Shown here one piece after another: positions 28,338 through 41,238 of a DNA stretch of 64,000 nt. Origin of the DNA: Prostheceraeus crozeri (lineage: Eukaryota; Platyhelminthes; Polycladida; Euryleptidae). Location of the stretch: NCBI GenBank assembly GCA_907163375.1, contig CAJQUW010003176.1, positions 62,001-126,000 of the forward strand. Reading direction: 5' to 3'. Position 1 is the first letter of the stretch. Each line of letters begins with the position of its first letter. The notes below the pieces were generated by a model. That model ran no database searches. It was not told the origin of the DNA and was given only the letters and a program-made list of their open reading frames with translations. The position numbers and the translations under genes are program-made.

Positions 28338-30138
28338 GTTCATGTAGCTTTTAAGCTTGTTCAACCGCCTTGGCATCCTAAACAGCAAGCATGAAGGAGT
28401 TTCATAACCAAAGTTCGCCAACATTTTCAATAATCGGTCAAATTATTCAATAAATACCCTTGATATAGTGTACCGTGAATTTCATTCCATTCGGAGCAGC
28501 TCTCTGGAAGTTAAGGAAGTGGCCGAATCCTCCCGGGATATCGATGCACTTCGTAAGTATCTGACTTTTACCGAGAAAGATTCTACTGTGGTTAGGTGGC
28601 CTGACCATCTCATTGTCTAAATACATATCAAAAGAAGCCTTTCAGACAGATGGTAGCACTATTCATTTCGAAACCAATATTCTTAGGGATCAGATTGCTA
28701 GCACATATAATGGCGTTTAGTTTCATTCAAAAATGAAAATCGTAGATATACAAATCAAGTTACACGATCATTTAAGAAAGAGTTTCAAATAAACACAACA
28801 CAATGAGGAAAATTACAAGAAGTAAGTTGAAGTGAGATGGAAAGGCACGCAGAGAAACACTTTATAGCATCTTTGCAAGTGATCGACAGCATTAATTAAA
28901 GTTCGATCTCTATGCCAACATCTTTGCCAACATTGAAGACCGCTTTCATGCAACCTCTATCCTTCCTGCTAAATTGCAAATGTGCATTATTCCGATAATT
29001 CATCAAAAGTTTATTGCATCATTGCATTTATTCAGTATGGGAATAGACGAAATGTTTCTCCCACAATTATTTTTATTCCTCATAATGCACTCACCTAGCG
29101 CATGCCTTTCATCTTCCAATGCTCATGATTGAATGATTTGAATACTCCTGCCGACTTTTTGAATGAATAATTTAATTAGCGAAAGGGAAGTCAGCTGCTT
29201 AAATTAGTCAGTCTACTGTAGGTACTCGATTATGTATGTGGGCAATAACAGGGTTGTTTAAGCTAATTGCTTCCATTGCTGTCAACGCCCACAGTTTAAA
29301 AATGGATTGCCATCGAATGTCGTCAGGCAAATGAAATTATTCACTATTACATTGCAGCAGCCTCTCAAAGATTTTCTATTATCGTGCAAATATGTAAAAA
29401 TAGCCGATTGAAACAGAGTTTAAAAACTTGTCTAAGTAATTTAATCCGATTAAAAAAAATAGTTTTTGAGATTATCTTAGAGAGGAAAAAAATTACGAAA
29501 ACTTATTCATTTTCAATACATTGCCCAGTCGCTTCCAATGTCCCACAACCATCAAGAAAGGTTAAGAAAATTAAAGTGCATTATATTGAGTAAAATTCAC
29601 AATACAAGCAAGTTCCATGCACGAATCTAAAACTAATGCTAAGAATCAAATGCTACGAATCAAATCTAATGCTAAGAACACACAAATACCAAGTCAAATA
29701 ATAAAGATAAAGCATGATACTAGCACAATAAGATAAATAGTGTAAAAGTCAAGTGACGTAAAACTTTATACGGCTGAAAGGCCTCGCATTTGCGAATAAA
29801 GAGGGTCATCATATCTCAAGGATTTTTCTCAACCTTTCTTGATTATGCCAAGTCCTTTATTCAGTGATATTCACACAAACATCTTCAGTAGAACGATAGA
29901 ATAGGGATGAGGGGTACACTTCAAGCTTAGCTTACAGGAGTTTTCAAGTCAATAGTAGGATAAAAAGAAGTATACAATGTGTAATACCCATCCAAGAAAT
30001 GATGACATAAGATGTTAAGCGTCACCACTGAAGCACCACTTAACAACTTCACCGATACAGAATCCCACTGTGCGTTGAAAGAGATGCGGATTATATTAAT
30101 GAATAATATGTGAAACAGTTCCTCTTCTCCGAGATCCA
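28338..30138. other. no feature recognised
   Basis: AT-rich sequence with short frames only. A short degenerate repeat of CTAATGCTAAGAA / CTACGAATCAAAT lies at about 29627-29670. Confidence 0.5.
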
Positions 30139-30295
30139 TATAATTTGTCAACATTTAGTACTTCAAAATGTCAATCTCGGATTCGAAATTTTTTATTAAA
30201 GACCAGCTTCCGAGCGTTTCGCTCGTCTTCAGACAGGCAGAGGTAAAAAATTTCGAATCCGAGATTGGCTTTTTGAAGTACTAAATGTTGACAAA
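30139..30295 (-). repeat. hairpin element A with hammerhead-like core
   Basis: Arms TTTGTCAACATTTAGTACTTC and its complement enclose about 157 bp, with inner arms TCTCGGATTCGAAATTTTTT. The loop, read on the minus strand, contains CTGAAGA, a CGAGCG-AAA-CGCTCG hairpin and GAAG, and then a TTTAATAAAAAA tail. This order resembles the CUGANGA-stem-GAAA core of hammerhead ribozymes found in Penelope-like elements. Folding and activity are untested. Confidence 0.65.
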
Positions 30296-30604
30296 ATAGT
30301 GAATACTACTTTATATTTCGTAAAATTGGAGGTCAAACTAACCTATTCAGTAATTCAAGACTCAGTCTTGACTCGGTCATTCCACTGAAATGTCTGCATG
30401 ACAAGCGAAACGTCTGCACAATGCATTTGAAAAAAAATGAACGCCCTCTCACTATTATTTCTTTCTAAGATAAATAATTTAGATCATCCTAATTTAATGA
30501 GCATGCACAGTCTATTGTAGGTCTGTTATTTTCATAAACTGGATGTTTTTTCGTTATCATGTCTCAATAATCTCTTGATTCCAGAAAATAGTGGGCCAGA
30601 GTGA

Positions 30605-30742
30605 ATATTATCCATTGAGAGAGGCCACAAAACCAGGTATTGGCTAAATGCGAATTTTATTAGGCAAGGCCTTTCAACCGGCCCAGCCGGTCATCGTCAG
30701 GCAAGTGACTTGGTTTTGTGGCCTCTCTCAATGGATAATAAT
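30605..30742 (-). repeat. hairpin element B with hammerhead-like core
   Basis: Outer arms ATTATCCATTGAGAGAGGCC and complement. The minus-strand loop reads CTGACGA, then a CCGGC-TGG-GCCGG stem and GAAA, followed by GGCCTTGCCTAATAAAATTCG. The layout parallels hairpin A about 300 bp away, including the AATAAAA tail. Confidence 0.65.
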
Positions 30743-30799
30743 CTCTTGAGATTCACTAGAGCTGCTTTCTCTTTCAATCCTGCTTCGATAATAGCAGAC

Positions 30800-31310
30800 T
30801 TGCGCTTTAATTGTAATTGCAATTACAATTACTTTAATTAAACATTGTAATCAATTACATTTTATGATGAATAATTTGTAATTGTAATCAATTACATTTT
30901 TTAGCATGTAATTGAGAAGTAATTGCAATTATTTTGCAGGCAGATTTGCTAAATATTCATTTAACATGCAATATAAATTACTTTATTCTCCTCGTCGATA
31001 CTGCGATACTACAAGAGCTCAAAATGCCGCATTGTGATATTACACTTTTATGCGTACCAGGGATAGAACCGGGTACATCTACAAGTATAGGTAACTTTTT
31101 TAATTGAAATTTAAGACGAAGCTTAGGCCTACTGTTAAAATCTAAATTAAGAGCCGACAGTTCTCTTTAGTAATTGTTAAGTAATTGAAATGCAATTTAA
31201 GAAAAACGGAGTAATTTATAATTGCAATAAGTATACAATTACAGAGATGCAATCAATTACATTTTCAAGTATGTAATCTGTAATTGTAATCAAATACATG
31301 TCATGAGTAA
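30800..31310. repeat. cluster of GTAATTGTAATCAATTACATTTT-type words
   Basis: Two groups of near-palindromic TAATTG/CAATTA words (30805-30930 and 31185-31310) surround a stretch with no such words. The motif GTAATTGTAATCAAxTACAT recurs in both. It may be the ends of a decayed transposon; no target duplication could be assigned. Confidence 0.5.
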
Positions 31311-34300
31311 TTAACACAAATCTGACCACGATTACTTCAGCAAGAAACTATTTTTCAGAATGATATTTTCAGAAGATACTGGCTGAACAAAGATATTCAC
31401 AATTGTTGAAAAGATAGCTGGGATGATTTCTGTTATATCGTATTGATTCATTAACCGATATTATTTGGTGCGTTAACGAATACGGTATTCACATGAAAAG
31501 TTACATGAAACAGCCAAAATTATTTGGAAAAAATGGAGAAGATAACCTACAAAGCTCAAAATGCCTTTGCAATATTCAAATTAAGATCGCTTATAATTTC
31601 ATACCAATGCAGAAGTGGACACTGGAAAGGTTCCAATTTCTACAAAGTGTATTACTTATCCCTGCGTAAAATCAAGCCATCAAAATTTAGAAATAAACTG
31701 TAAAGGTCCATTTACGCGTCCTCACGCATCAAGAATTTTCTTTCAGAGACATAATAAACCTATGGATTGTTCACACAGTGACGCGCGGGACCGCGTCGCG
31801 TCACTGTGTAAACAGCCCCATATGTTTATGAATGTTCTGATCGAAATTCTATACGCGTGAGGAAGCGCCTCGCCGCGACCGGTGTAACTGCACCTCAAGA
31901 CATCGGATTCAGGATGTCAAGTTCACAACTAATACTGATGTTATCCGATAATTGACGTGCTGATGTCAAAATATCTAAAGGGAGAACTCGCTATCCCGAC
32001 TTTCCTTACATGCACGCATGCGGGATTCCTCCAGTACCATCTATAAACGATCTTTCAAAAAAAAATATTGCCTTATGTCGAAGATTTTTTGCAACACAGT
32101 GTAAAGTAGTGCCTTATAATAGTTGAGAGTAAATCATCATTTTTGATGAATAACTTTTCTTCGTACAGATCGTTAGTTCATGCGAAAGAATGTTCTTATA
32201 ACTAAAGACCTATCCTAAGAGTAATTTTCATCTTCCACTAAAATCATCCGAGGATTTTAACGTCAAAGTCTAATTGCATGATCTTCGTAAGTCTTCCTGA
32301 TACAAAAAGAATTTTCGATGAAACCGTAGCAGTAATAAATTATCCTAGCTAATCTGACTATGTTAGCGCAAGCTTCTAATTAACGAAACGTTTTGGTCTT
32401 TTCAACTTGAAAAATTCACGATAGATTCAAGGTTGTTGTCATTGCATATTTCTTTTCGTATTGTCCTCCACAGAATCAAACGCAAGAGAGCAAATAAAAA
32501 ATAGGAGCTTTAATATCTATAAATCAAAAATCAGTTCACACGAAATTCTATGAATAACTTTAGTTTATTAATTTTTGTCACTGTCGGAATCATTTCTCCA
32601 CGTATTCCAAAAGGAAGGAATGCATCTTAAAAAAACTAATAATTTCATAAAGCGCACTGATGTTAGCAGACTATGTGGGTGTCACGGATGTGTCATCTAT
32701 AAAATTGTTTGATTATTTTTTTTTACTTTCTCAGTGTATTCACTTTTATCAAAATTAAGAAATGCATGTCTTCTGTTTAAAATGCCTACCCATGGAATCA
32801 ACATGAAATTATTTAACACAAATTACTAATGCTTTTAAATCATTCTTAATTATATTTGGGTTCATATTGTCGGCATTTGCCTCAAACATGAGCTTTACAA
32901 AATTGTGATTAATGCTCTTCGTTGATTCCGTGGCAAAGGTAGTGCATGCATGTAAATACATGTAAATGTAATTCGGAGAAATTGGTTTCCGATGGGAGGT
33001 AATTGTAGCTCTTTACAAGCGGATTTGTTTTTAGCACATTGTGAATTTAATTTTATAAAGTCTTTGTTAGCAGAAAAGAAATTTGAGCCTGCAAGATTGT
33101 TGCCATATGCATCTCACTGCATGACATTTGTGTTATAAACTATCGTTATTTTGAATTCCCAAAATATATCCTAGTGATCTCAAGGCTGAAAGAAGTGGTG
33201 GCAATGATAAGTCCACATGATATTTATATGTTAAAATCAACATTGTTTTAGATTGTTTGCACACATCAGTATATCACAAAGTGGAATATTTTGCTTTTCC
33301 AGTGGTGTTGTTAACTTTCCAGAAAGCCTCATGCACCCGAAAGACGGGTATTCACGTATTTGCGAGCCAAATAATTAGAATTTTACGTACATGTACTTGC
33401 TCGCATTTTCAAATGTTTTTGAAAGGAACCACAAAAGATTGTAAATATTCTTGTTAACAGAAGTTATCCTCGTAAAGATTTACGTTGTGATACCACACCT
33501 TTCCTGTGCAGACTTATGAACCGATACAAAAGTTTGGAATTCTTTCATGCATAGAGTTCTTCGATCGTTGTGTGTAATAGGTGTCACAGGGTTCGCTGTA
33601 CTACAGTGACGGTCCATCAACCAGGGAATAAAAGAACCCGAAATGCAAAGATGGTTGTTTTCCTGATGACGTACCTGAAATGTGACTCACTGGTGTCGAG
33701 ATTTGTATTTGACAATTGGTAATTTTCGTTCGCCGATTGTTTTATGATAGCTTTCAATGTGTGTGTGTGTTTTGATAGGAAATTTTGACTTTGCCTGGTT
33801 TGCCTGCGGAAACACTGATCAGTCCTCTTAAGAACTACCTAAATTTCTACAATTACATAAAATTATGAAATATTTGTATATATTTTGAAATGTTGTACAT
33901 CATTTGAAATTTAATATAGTACTCACACATGTGATGCTACTGATACAGAAATGGTTCACGTTTTTGAATTTCATGTCTTAACAATGGACGATCGCTCAAA
34001 GCGTCGTTGACATGTCGGCATTATATGCGGAAAGCTTATAACCGATCGAAAGCAATGCTGACTTATTACTTTCCCTGTAGGTAAACCATCACAGGAATAT
34101 TTCATTTTCACTAATAATGAAGACTTGTCACTAAGCGCACTTATCTAAACATTTTGGAAAATTATGTAATCAAAAATTTTTTATTCAAAACCAGACTGCA
34201 AATAAGATTTGAAACAACAACAACTGATTGGTTTAGGCCCTGCTACAAGAGTAAATAAATAATTTACGGATGCATGGTTGGTTGGCGAGAAATTTAAAGT

Positions 34301-34515
34301 AAAGGGTTTTTTTTGAGTGATTCGATTGTAGGACCTATTTCATCTCATTCCTAAATTCCTACTAAAATGGAAATATTTCAAATCTTCGATACCGACAGTT
34401 TTGCTGTTGCGGCACTTTTTCCCACTAGGCTTACAGCCGAAAAATAAATTCCAGATTTAACTCTCCATTCGGGCGACCAAGGTGATTATCCGATAAAAAA
34501 TGCAATATCTTTGTA
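31311..34515. other. no gene recognised
   Basis: Short frames only. A compact palindrome, ACACAGTGACGCG with its complement, lies at 31773-31812. Nothing else stands out. Confidence 0.5.
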
Positions 34516-35782
34516 ACCAAAGACAGTGGCGGAAGCAGTTAATCGATTCCGCACGATTAATCGTGCGACGAAATCAATCGCACGATTCTTGAATGACCAG
34601 GAATGGTGCGATTTTTTTTGGAATGTGCCTTCTCAATGAAATTTGCTTGATGAGGTAAAAACAATGCTTTTATTCAGTCTTTCATCGTTTGAGATAATTG
34701 CAATGCGCGGTAGCTCGTTCCTATCATGTATAGCTAGACAGAGTTGCCGTGAGAAATCTCTATGGGAGCTCTTCACATAGTATTAAACACGAGCGCATAG
34801 CTTGTAGAGTTCTGGGCATAGAATAGAAAGATGTCCTCAGACTTGAACTATTTGAGCACAAACATTCCTTGGCAGCAGTGCAGCAGACGCTGCGCTTTTT
34901 ACCTACAGGGGTTCCTCAGTGCTGTTCGGTATTGCCCAAAGTAGCTTAAAATATCTGGAATGGCTGACCAGGCTAAAGGGCTCCATAGCGGGCTGCTCTG
35001 TATCTATCTATCCTGACTATCCCGAGCGCTTGATAATCATAAAATTTTTAGAGTGTCAATTCTAGATATTTTAAGCTAGTGTGGGCCACTCCTAGCCGTG
35101 CTGACGAAGCCTTGTAATGCAAAACGCAGTGTCTAAAGCTGTCACAGAATTTCTGCGCTTAAAATTGTTTAAGTCTGAGGACATCTCTCTTTTAAATTTG
35201 CTTATGTTCTGCAAACATTATAAGTCTAATAGTTTGATTTAATTGATGCATTGTTATACTTATCTCAGGGCTGATAGAAGGAACGGAGAATACATTTCTA
35301 TATGATTGATAAAGACCAAAAGAACCAAAACTGGGAAATATTGATAATATACTTCCTCTTGGTACATGTACAAGATGTAGTGCGTACTTGCAGTACTTCT
35401 ATGATGGCAGATTTGCAGTAGAATCTTAGAAATAGATTATTAAGACTTTTCATGCCTTGTTTGCGACTTTTTATGTGTTCTGATGTATTATGCTGTTTTC
35501 CCAAACATTTACGAACAGAGTATTGCATTAATTAATAGGATAATTATAATTTCAGTCTACATAAACTATGAGTGTCAAATGCTCTCAATTTTAATGAAAA
35601 CAATCAAACTTTTAATGAAAAATGGTCTAGAAATGAGAAATTATAACAGCAAGATTAACAGTAATCTTCAAGTCATTGAATCTCAAAATGTTCAGAATCA
35701 CGCGATTCTCGATTAATCGTGCGCTGAGTCGCACGATTCGGAATCGCGCGAAAATCTGTTCGCGCCCGCCACTGGCCAAAGA
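34516..35782. mobile_element. hAT-like non-autonomous element with 8-bp target duplication
   Basis: The ends are CAGTGGCGGAAGC at 34524 and the complement of CAGTGGCGGGCGC ending at 35774. The flanking 8-mers are ACCAAAGA (34516-34523) and GCCAAAGA (35775-35782), seven of eight bases alike. Subterminal inverted words such as CACGATTAATCGTGCG lie near both ends. No transposase is present. A second inverted-repeat element is nested inside. Confidence 0.85.
34830..35187. repeat. inverted-repeat element nested in the hAT-like element
   Basis: GATGTCCTCAGACTTGAAC at 34831 pairs with the complement ending at about 35186, and AGCTTAAAATATCTGGAAT near 34950 pairs with its partner near 35060. The arms are about 130-140 bp and diverged. 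No coding frame. Confidence 0.7.
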
Positions 35783-36936
35783 TCTTGAAATTTTAGTAGA
35801 GAGAGCTGCTATCATTTTTCCAACAGAGTGACAGAAATTTCCATTACACAGATAAAATCCCGGGATTTCCAGTCCCTATAATCCAACGTTTTGAATCTTT
35901 GAAAGCAGAATTACATAGTATTGCTAGAATTTTATTCCTGGTATCGTGGGATTGAAGCACAAATTATTCAACAAATGAGTTATTTTTTCACTATATAATA
36001 AGTTCTATATTCAAATTGGCAATTATAAAATTGATGACTATCGAACTACTCTATCACATATACCTGAAAGGATGCACCTGTAATTTCACGTTGTCTAATT
36101 CATGTCGATACAACGAAAATCAAAATAAAGTGCCCGTCTAAAGGACGCATTGAATAATTTAGCTCTTCAGCATAAAACCTTCTATTATTCGCATCCTGCA
36201 AGTGCTGACTGTATAAGTCACTCAATAATAGTTATCTTGAAATGGGAAGCAATGTCCTGGCTCCAGATAATTTGATGCTAATTAATCTCAATGTCTGTAT
36301 TGAAGAAAGTTTCAATACTGCAGATCGTGAGATATTCACAGATATTCATTTCAAAGAAGAATTGGGAACGGCAAGTGTTTTGTTGATTTATTTTTCAGTC
36401 TTAAAACCATGGCTATCATCGGGAAGGTGCTAAACAACAAATCAGCTTTCGAAGCGTGTGCAACAACATTGAAATATCAATCGTCAAAGGAAACATGATA
36501 TTTCAAAGAAATGAGTGAAATATTAGGGAGATGTAGGAATGTCATGAATTAGGAGTAGGCAAAAAAATGGAGAGACTTTTAATGTTATAAATCATATAGT
36601 TATTTAATTTCTATCTTCGCATTAATTTGTGGCTTACGATCTTCAATTAAGATAGCTTCATGCAGTCGAAATTTATCTCCTATGGGTCAAAGACAATGAC
36701 ATCAATTTCAAAGTTATCGGGGTTGATATTGAATGATTTCTTTGTGTTTGAAAAAAGGCTTATTTTTGCTTATTAGTTTCTCTTTATAACGCTGGTGCAA
36801 TAGCCCTCTTATGCTGCCGATGTGCGTCTTGCTACAAAATTTGCATATAAAAAATCGTGAGTGGAATATAAGTGTAAAGTGAACCAACTTGGCATATCAT
36901 TTAACATCTCTATTGTTAAAATTATTGTTGTTATAA
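35783..36936. other. no feature recognised
   Basis: AT-rich, short frames without domains. Confidence 0.5.
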
Positions 36937-37154
36937 ATGGGCGAAATAAATAATGAAAATCAAATTCCGAAAACTAGCGAATACAGTCGAGCTTCTATTC
37001 AAGCGTACCGACTGTTGAGTCAGATCAGGGAATTCCTTGAAAGGAAAAGTGACCAGCTCGATCAAAAAGCTTGTGATCGGGTAGAAAACATGATTGCTTC
37101 TGTTGACGAGCGACGTACTGTACAGACTTGTATTGACAGTTACTTCCATCGTTC
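36937..37154 (+). CDS. candidate host first coding exon
   Basis: The frame begins ATGGGCGAAATA and encodes a charged, helix-prone stretch (SRASIQAYRLLSQIREFLER, then DERRTVQTCIDSYFHR) unlike the low-complexity frames around it. A donor-like TTC|GTATGT lies at 37154/37155. No partner exon was identified, and the family is unknown. It may be chance. Confidence 0.3.
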
Positions 37155-40100
37155 GTATGTAGCTTATACTGTATGCATTTTGCATCTTGAGTTTACATTA
37201 TCATTTAATATGACATATTGTGATACAATACAGCATTACTAGTAGCAATCCTTATACAAAGTTGTTTTCTAAATACATGTATTAGTTTTAATTATTTTGT
37301 ATGACTGGTTTGACTTTATATGCTTACTTTAAAAGCAATCTTGCACCAAATTTTGAAAAACCTCCTTATAGTAAACTCTCCTCATAGTGAATCTGGTTTC
37401 CAGAAATTTACTATGTAGAGGTTCGACCGTACCGGTATATTGCATCACCATCATGGCCTTGTCAATTTTAAAGAAGAGAGGAGTATACTATGAGTGAGAC
37501 AATGCGCGTGATTTATATTTTTATAAGTTTATACTATAAAATATAAGTTCTACAAGCACTCTTGATTTAATGGTTAGCTGGTTTATTATCTATTCGGTTA
37601 CTTGCTAGCACTTTGTAAACGCTTCTAGCCCTGAGTGTGTTTATTAATCACCTTGTGAAAAATTGAAGTATTCAAGTAATGCTATATCATGCGCAAACTT
37701 TTTGCAAGTAAACAGCTAAATATCACTTCCATGAATTAACGACATTTATGACACTGAAAGAAATTTGTTTTAAAGGTAAATTTCAATATTTTTCATTTTG
37801 TTGAGACATTTTATCAAAAAGTCGACTGCTAACCAAACGTTTCCATAACATGCTTAAAGCGCGCATAAAAGTCTTTTTCAAGCTCAAACTTACTTGCAAG
37901 AATGCTATATTTTCTATAATTTTTTGCAAGCTATGTTTAATCATTCACGACAGTGACACAATTCAACGTTCCTTGACAACTACCTTACCTTTCATTATCT
38001 TGAAGAGTAGCTTACTTACTTATTATGAATTTTTTATTGAAGCGAGGAAAGTAAATAGCGAAGCTTCCTTTGTCTGAAGAATGGACACAAGAATGTAAAG
38101 CAGACATTATCTAACGTTGCTACGTTGTCAAACAATTGATAGAAACTTTCTAGACTCTTCCATAGTTAGTGCTGCGACACTATTGCATAATGTCATCATG
38201 TTTTAGAATGATCAAAAATCAATAGATTAACCAATTCAGAAAATTATAACCATTACATGACCTCTCCACAAACACATAAATGAGAAATTGCTAGTCACTT
38301 AATCAACACGACAGGATATATAAATATTTGATGATAAACTTGTACCCGGGGAATTACGATAAGTATTGTATCCGAGTAAGAATCAAGTGACACATCGGAT
38401 CGTTTGATGAATACCTGCAGTTGAGCAAAATTTATATTCTAAGCCGAAAAAAAGTTGTTCTCAAGTATTGGAAGTCGATATATGATTAATGCTTATCTCC
38501 AATTTTTATCAAATACTTATTGTTCTTCTACTTTTTCCGCTACATGGCTACGTTCGGAGGCTGCTGTTGACATGTCTTCCCCAGAGGATGCAGCTATTTT
38601 GAGAAATACTCTCTCATTTCCCTTGATGGATTATTTTTCGAAATGCTCCTGCTCAAATTTTTTTGGAGGGATGTCACTCGGTTCATTGCGATTTTTGCTA
38701 ATCTCATCGAGTGATCCCAATAATTGAAGGTTGGCACATTCTTTATTATAGGGCAAAACATGTTGAAATTTGATACATGGCAGCATCAATTTCAGTGTTC
38801 GAAAGGAGTAGAATTGATTTTGCGTATAATTTTATGTTACTTAAAGTTTAGATTGCAGTATCAGAAATTGAAAGGCATGAAAATGAATTCCTCTGGAAAC
38901 ATGTCTGGAACTTTATTCCCTAACTAGCAACTGTTTAGAAACAAATGCTTTTGTATTTGTATCAAAAATGCTCTTAAACAACGACTCTTTCCCAATAATT
39001 CTTATTTGGACTTTCTGAAAAGAACGATTTTCCACTTTTCTTTTAGACTTTATGAGGAAAGCATGACTGAATGCAGGCCTATTTGCATTCAGAAGTTTCC
39101 GAAAGAAGGATTTGTTCATCGACTTGAATTTGAGAAATTTCTGCTACATAGGCCTATACACCATTTCACAGCATGCACATTAACTGATAGGGAAGCTTGG
39201 ATTCCTGTAAAAATTGTAAAGCTTTCTACCTTCACGACTACCGCCAATAATGCGTACAACACAAAAATGGCGACTGGACATAGTGTGAAAAACGTAGTGA
39301 TTCAACTTCGATGGCACATTTTCAATGAAAATGTTTTACCTGACATCAGGTAACCTTCTACCAAAGTATCTGATGCTCTGATGTGCATTGCATCCACGGC
39401 GCAACTTCTAGTCCTTCAGTATTAATTTTGATTTGGTGGCTTCCTATGGTACAGATCAATACCATAGGATAGAACAAATATGAAATAATCTATCCATCGA
39501 TGAAGCCATCGATTATAGGCATTTAAAATATAGACTAACATTTAATTTAATATTTAATATTTTAAATATTTTATAATTTAAATTTAATATTTTTTAAATA
39601 ACATTTAAAAAATAGACTGATTTGTCACGAATAATTTAAATTTGAGTAAAATCAACCAGGATTTTCTGAACATGAAGACAATCCGAGAATGACCGTTAAT
39701 ATAGAGCGTTTAATAGAAATGGACGTAATTCTTGAGAGAAAATACTTTATTTTTTAAAAATACTTATCTAAATCATTTCAAATACAAAGATTGATTAGTT
39801 GATCAGCATTTTTTTATCAACAGGATGAAAGGGGGAAACCTTTGTTATCTAGAACATTTTATAATCAAAGAAGCAAGTAAATTTGATATACAGGCCTACT
39901 CAAAATTTTAGGGAAATATTTGCAAAATTACAAAAGCTACAGTTTGTGAACTTTAGCTTCCATTTGCTATTGTTTTTGCTGGTTGGGCGACAATTTAATT
40001 CTGGTTTTGTCACAATCTGGCGCTTGTCAGACCATTCAACGAAGCAAAGTGCGTCAAGGTAACAAAGTTTAAAAAAACAAGCTGATGACTAGTTAATTTT

Positions 40101-40970
40101 CAATAGGTACAAAATATGATTTAAAAAAAAATTTATCCTAGAATGTCTAAAGATTTTAAAAATACTTACTAGAAGGGCAAACAACGCTTCTCCTCTCCTC
40201 ATGTGTAATGAATTGGCGAGTAAGTCGTTCTGTTCAAAAACCATGTCAGACCATGTAAGAATGATCACAATAATTCTTTGACAAAAAATGACTTTCTCCT
40301 GGAGATCAATTCATAACCTAGTTATAAAGGGAAGCATGAAATAGGGCCGCCGTCCACTCTCATGATTTTATGTCTCGTTTAGGAAACTTTGAAAATGTGA
40401 GCGGCTGCACGAAAGCTTGACAAACCACATGTCTTACTTTTGGACCATCGTTTGTTGACTGCGGTGCTTGAATAAGACGATTATCCATAGCTTATATATC
40501 AGCTTTTGTATGTTCATCAGCATATGCATGTACCGGCATATGTGTTAGCCCTATTTCACCCGTAATATTGTGTGTTCCGAAGCCCGCCACCTCACTCTAA
40601 TTTTGATGCTCCTATAATTCAATCGTTCCCAATTTCATTTTACAATGCAATTGACGTATCCTTGTTCAAATAAATAGCAGTTTGAAATCTTAATTCCATT
40701 TTTTTAAAGAAAGATGTCTTTCACATCTGTTGAAAATAGATGGCGGGTGGCCTCGGAAAACGATGTATTTTAATCAATTATCGCACAAAAACGCATGAAA
40801 ACAATGTTGGAAGCAAGTTTGAACACAAGCCGTGCTGAACACAGCTCAAATAGAGAATTGTGGAAATATGCATGTAAATTAAAAATTGTCTGCTAGAGTC
40901 TCATTTATGTATTGAGCGGAAAGAATACAGTAACTGCACATCTAAGTAAACAAGTACAGCAAAAATATTG
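37155..40970. other. no gene recognised
   Basis: Short frames only. A strongly AT-rich low-complexity run of TTTAATATTTAAAT words lies at about 39535-39610. Confidence 0.5.
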
Positions 40971-40973
40971 TGG

Positions 40974-41238
40974 GGCCACACGATGTCCTAAGGAAATGAG
41001 AAGAGACTTGATTTGATTTACTATGCAGAGAATTATTTCTATCCAGAGGAATGGTAATGATTTGCAGAGGAATATCATGTCCTCTGCAAGTAAATGCTAT
41101 GCTCAGGTCGGTTTAGATCTAATGTCTCCCATTGTTAGACATCAACATTCCTCTGGATTGCGCATGCAATTGGAAAAATGCTGTGGCTGTTAACACAAAA
41201 GAAGTGTTACCTCATTTTATTAGGACATCGTGTGGCCT
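40974..41238. repeat. small TIR element (MITE-like)
   Basis: GGCCACACGATGTCCTAA at about 40974 and its exact complement ending at about 41237 bound a 264-bp stretch. The match continues inward through AAATGAG. No target duplication could be fixed, and there is no coding frame. Confidence 0.7.
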
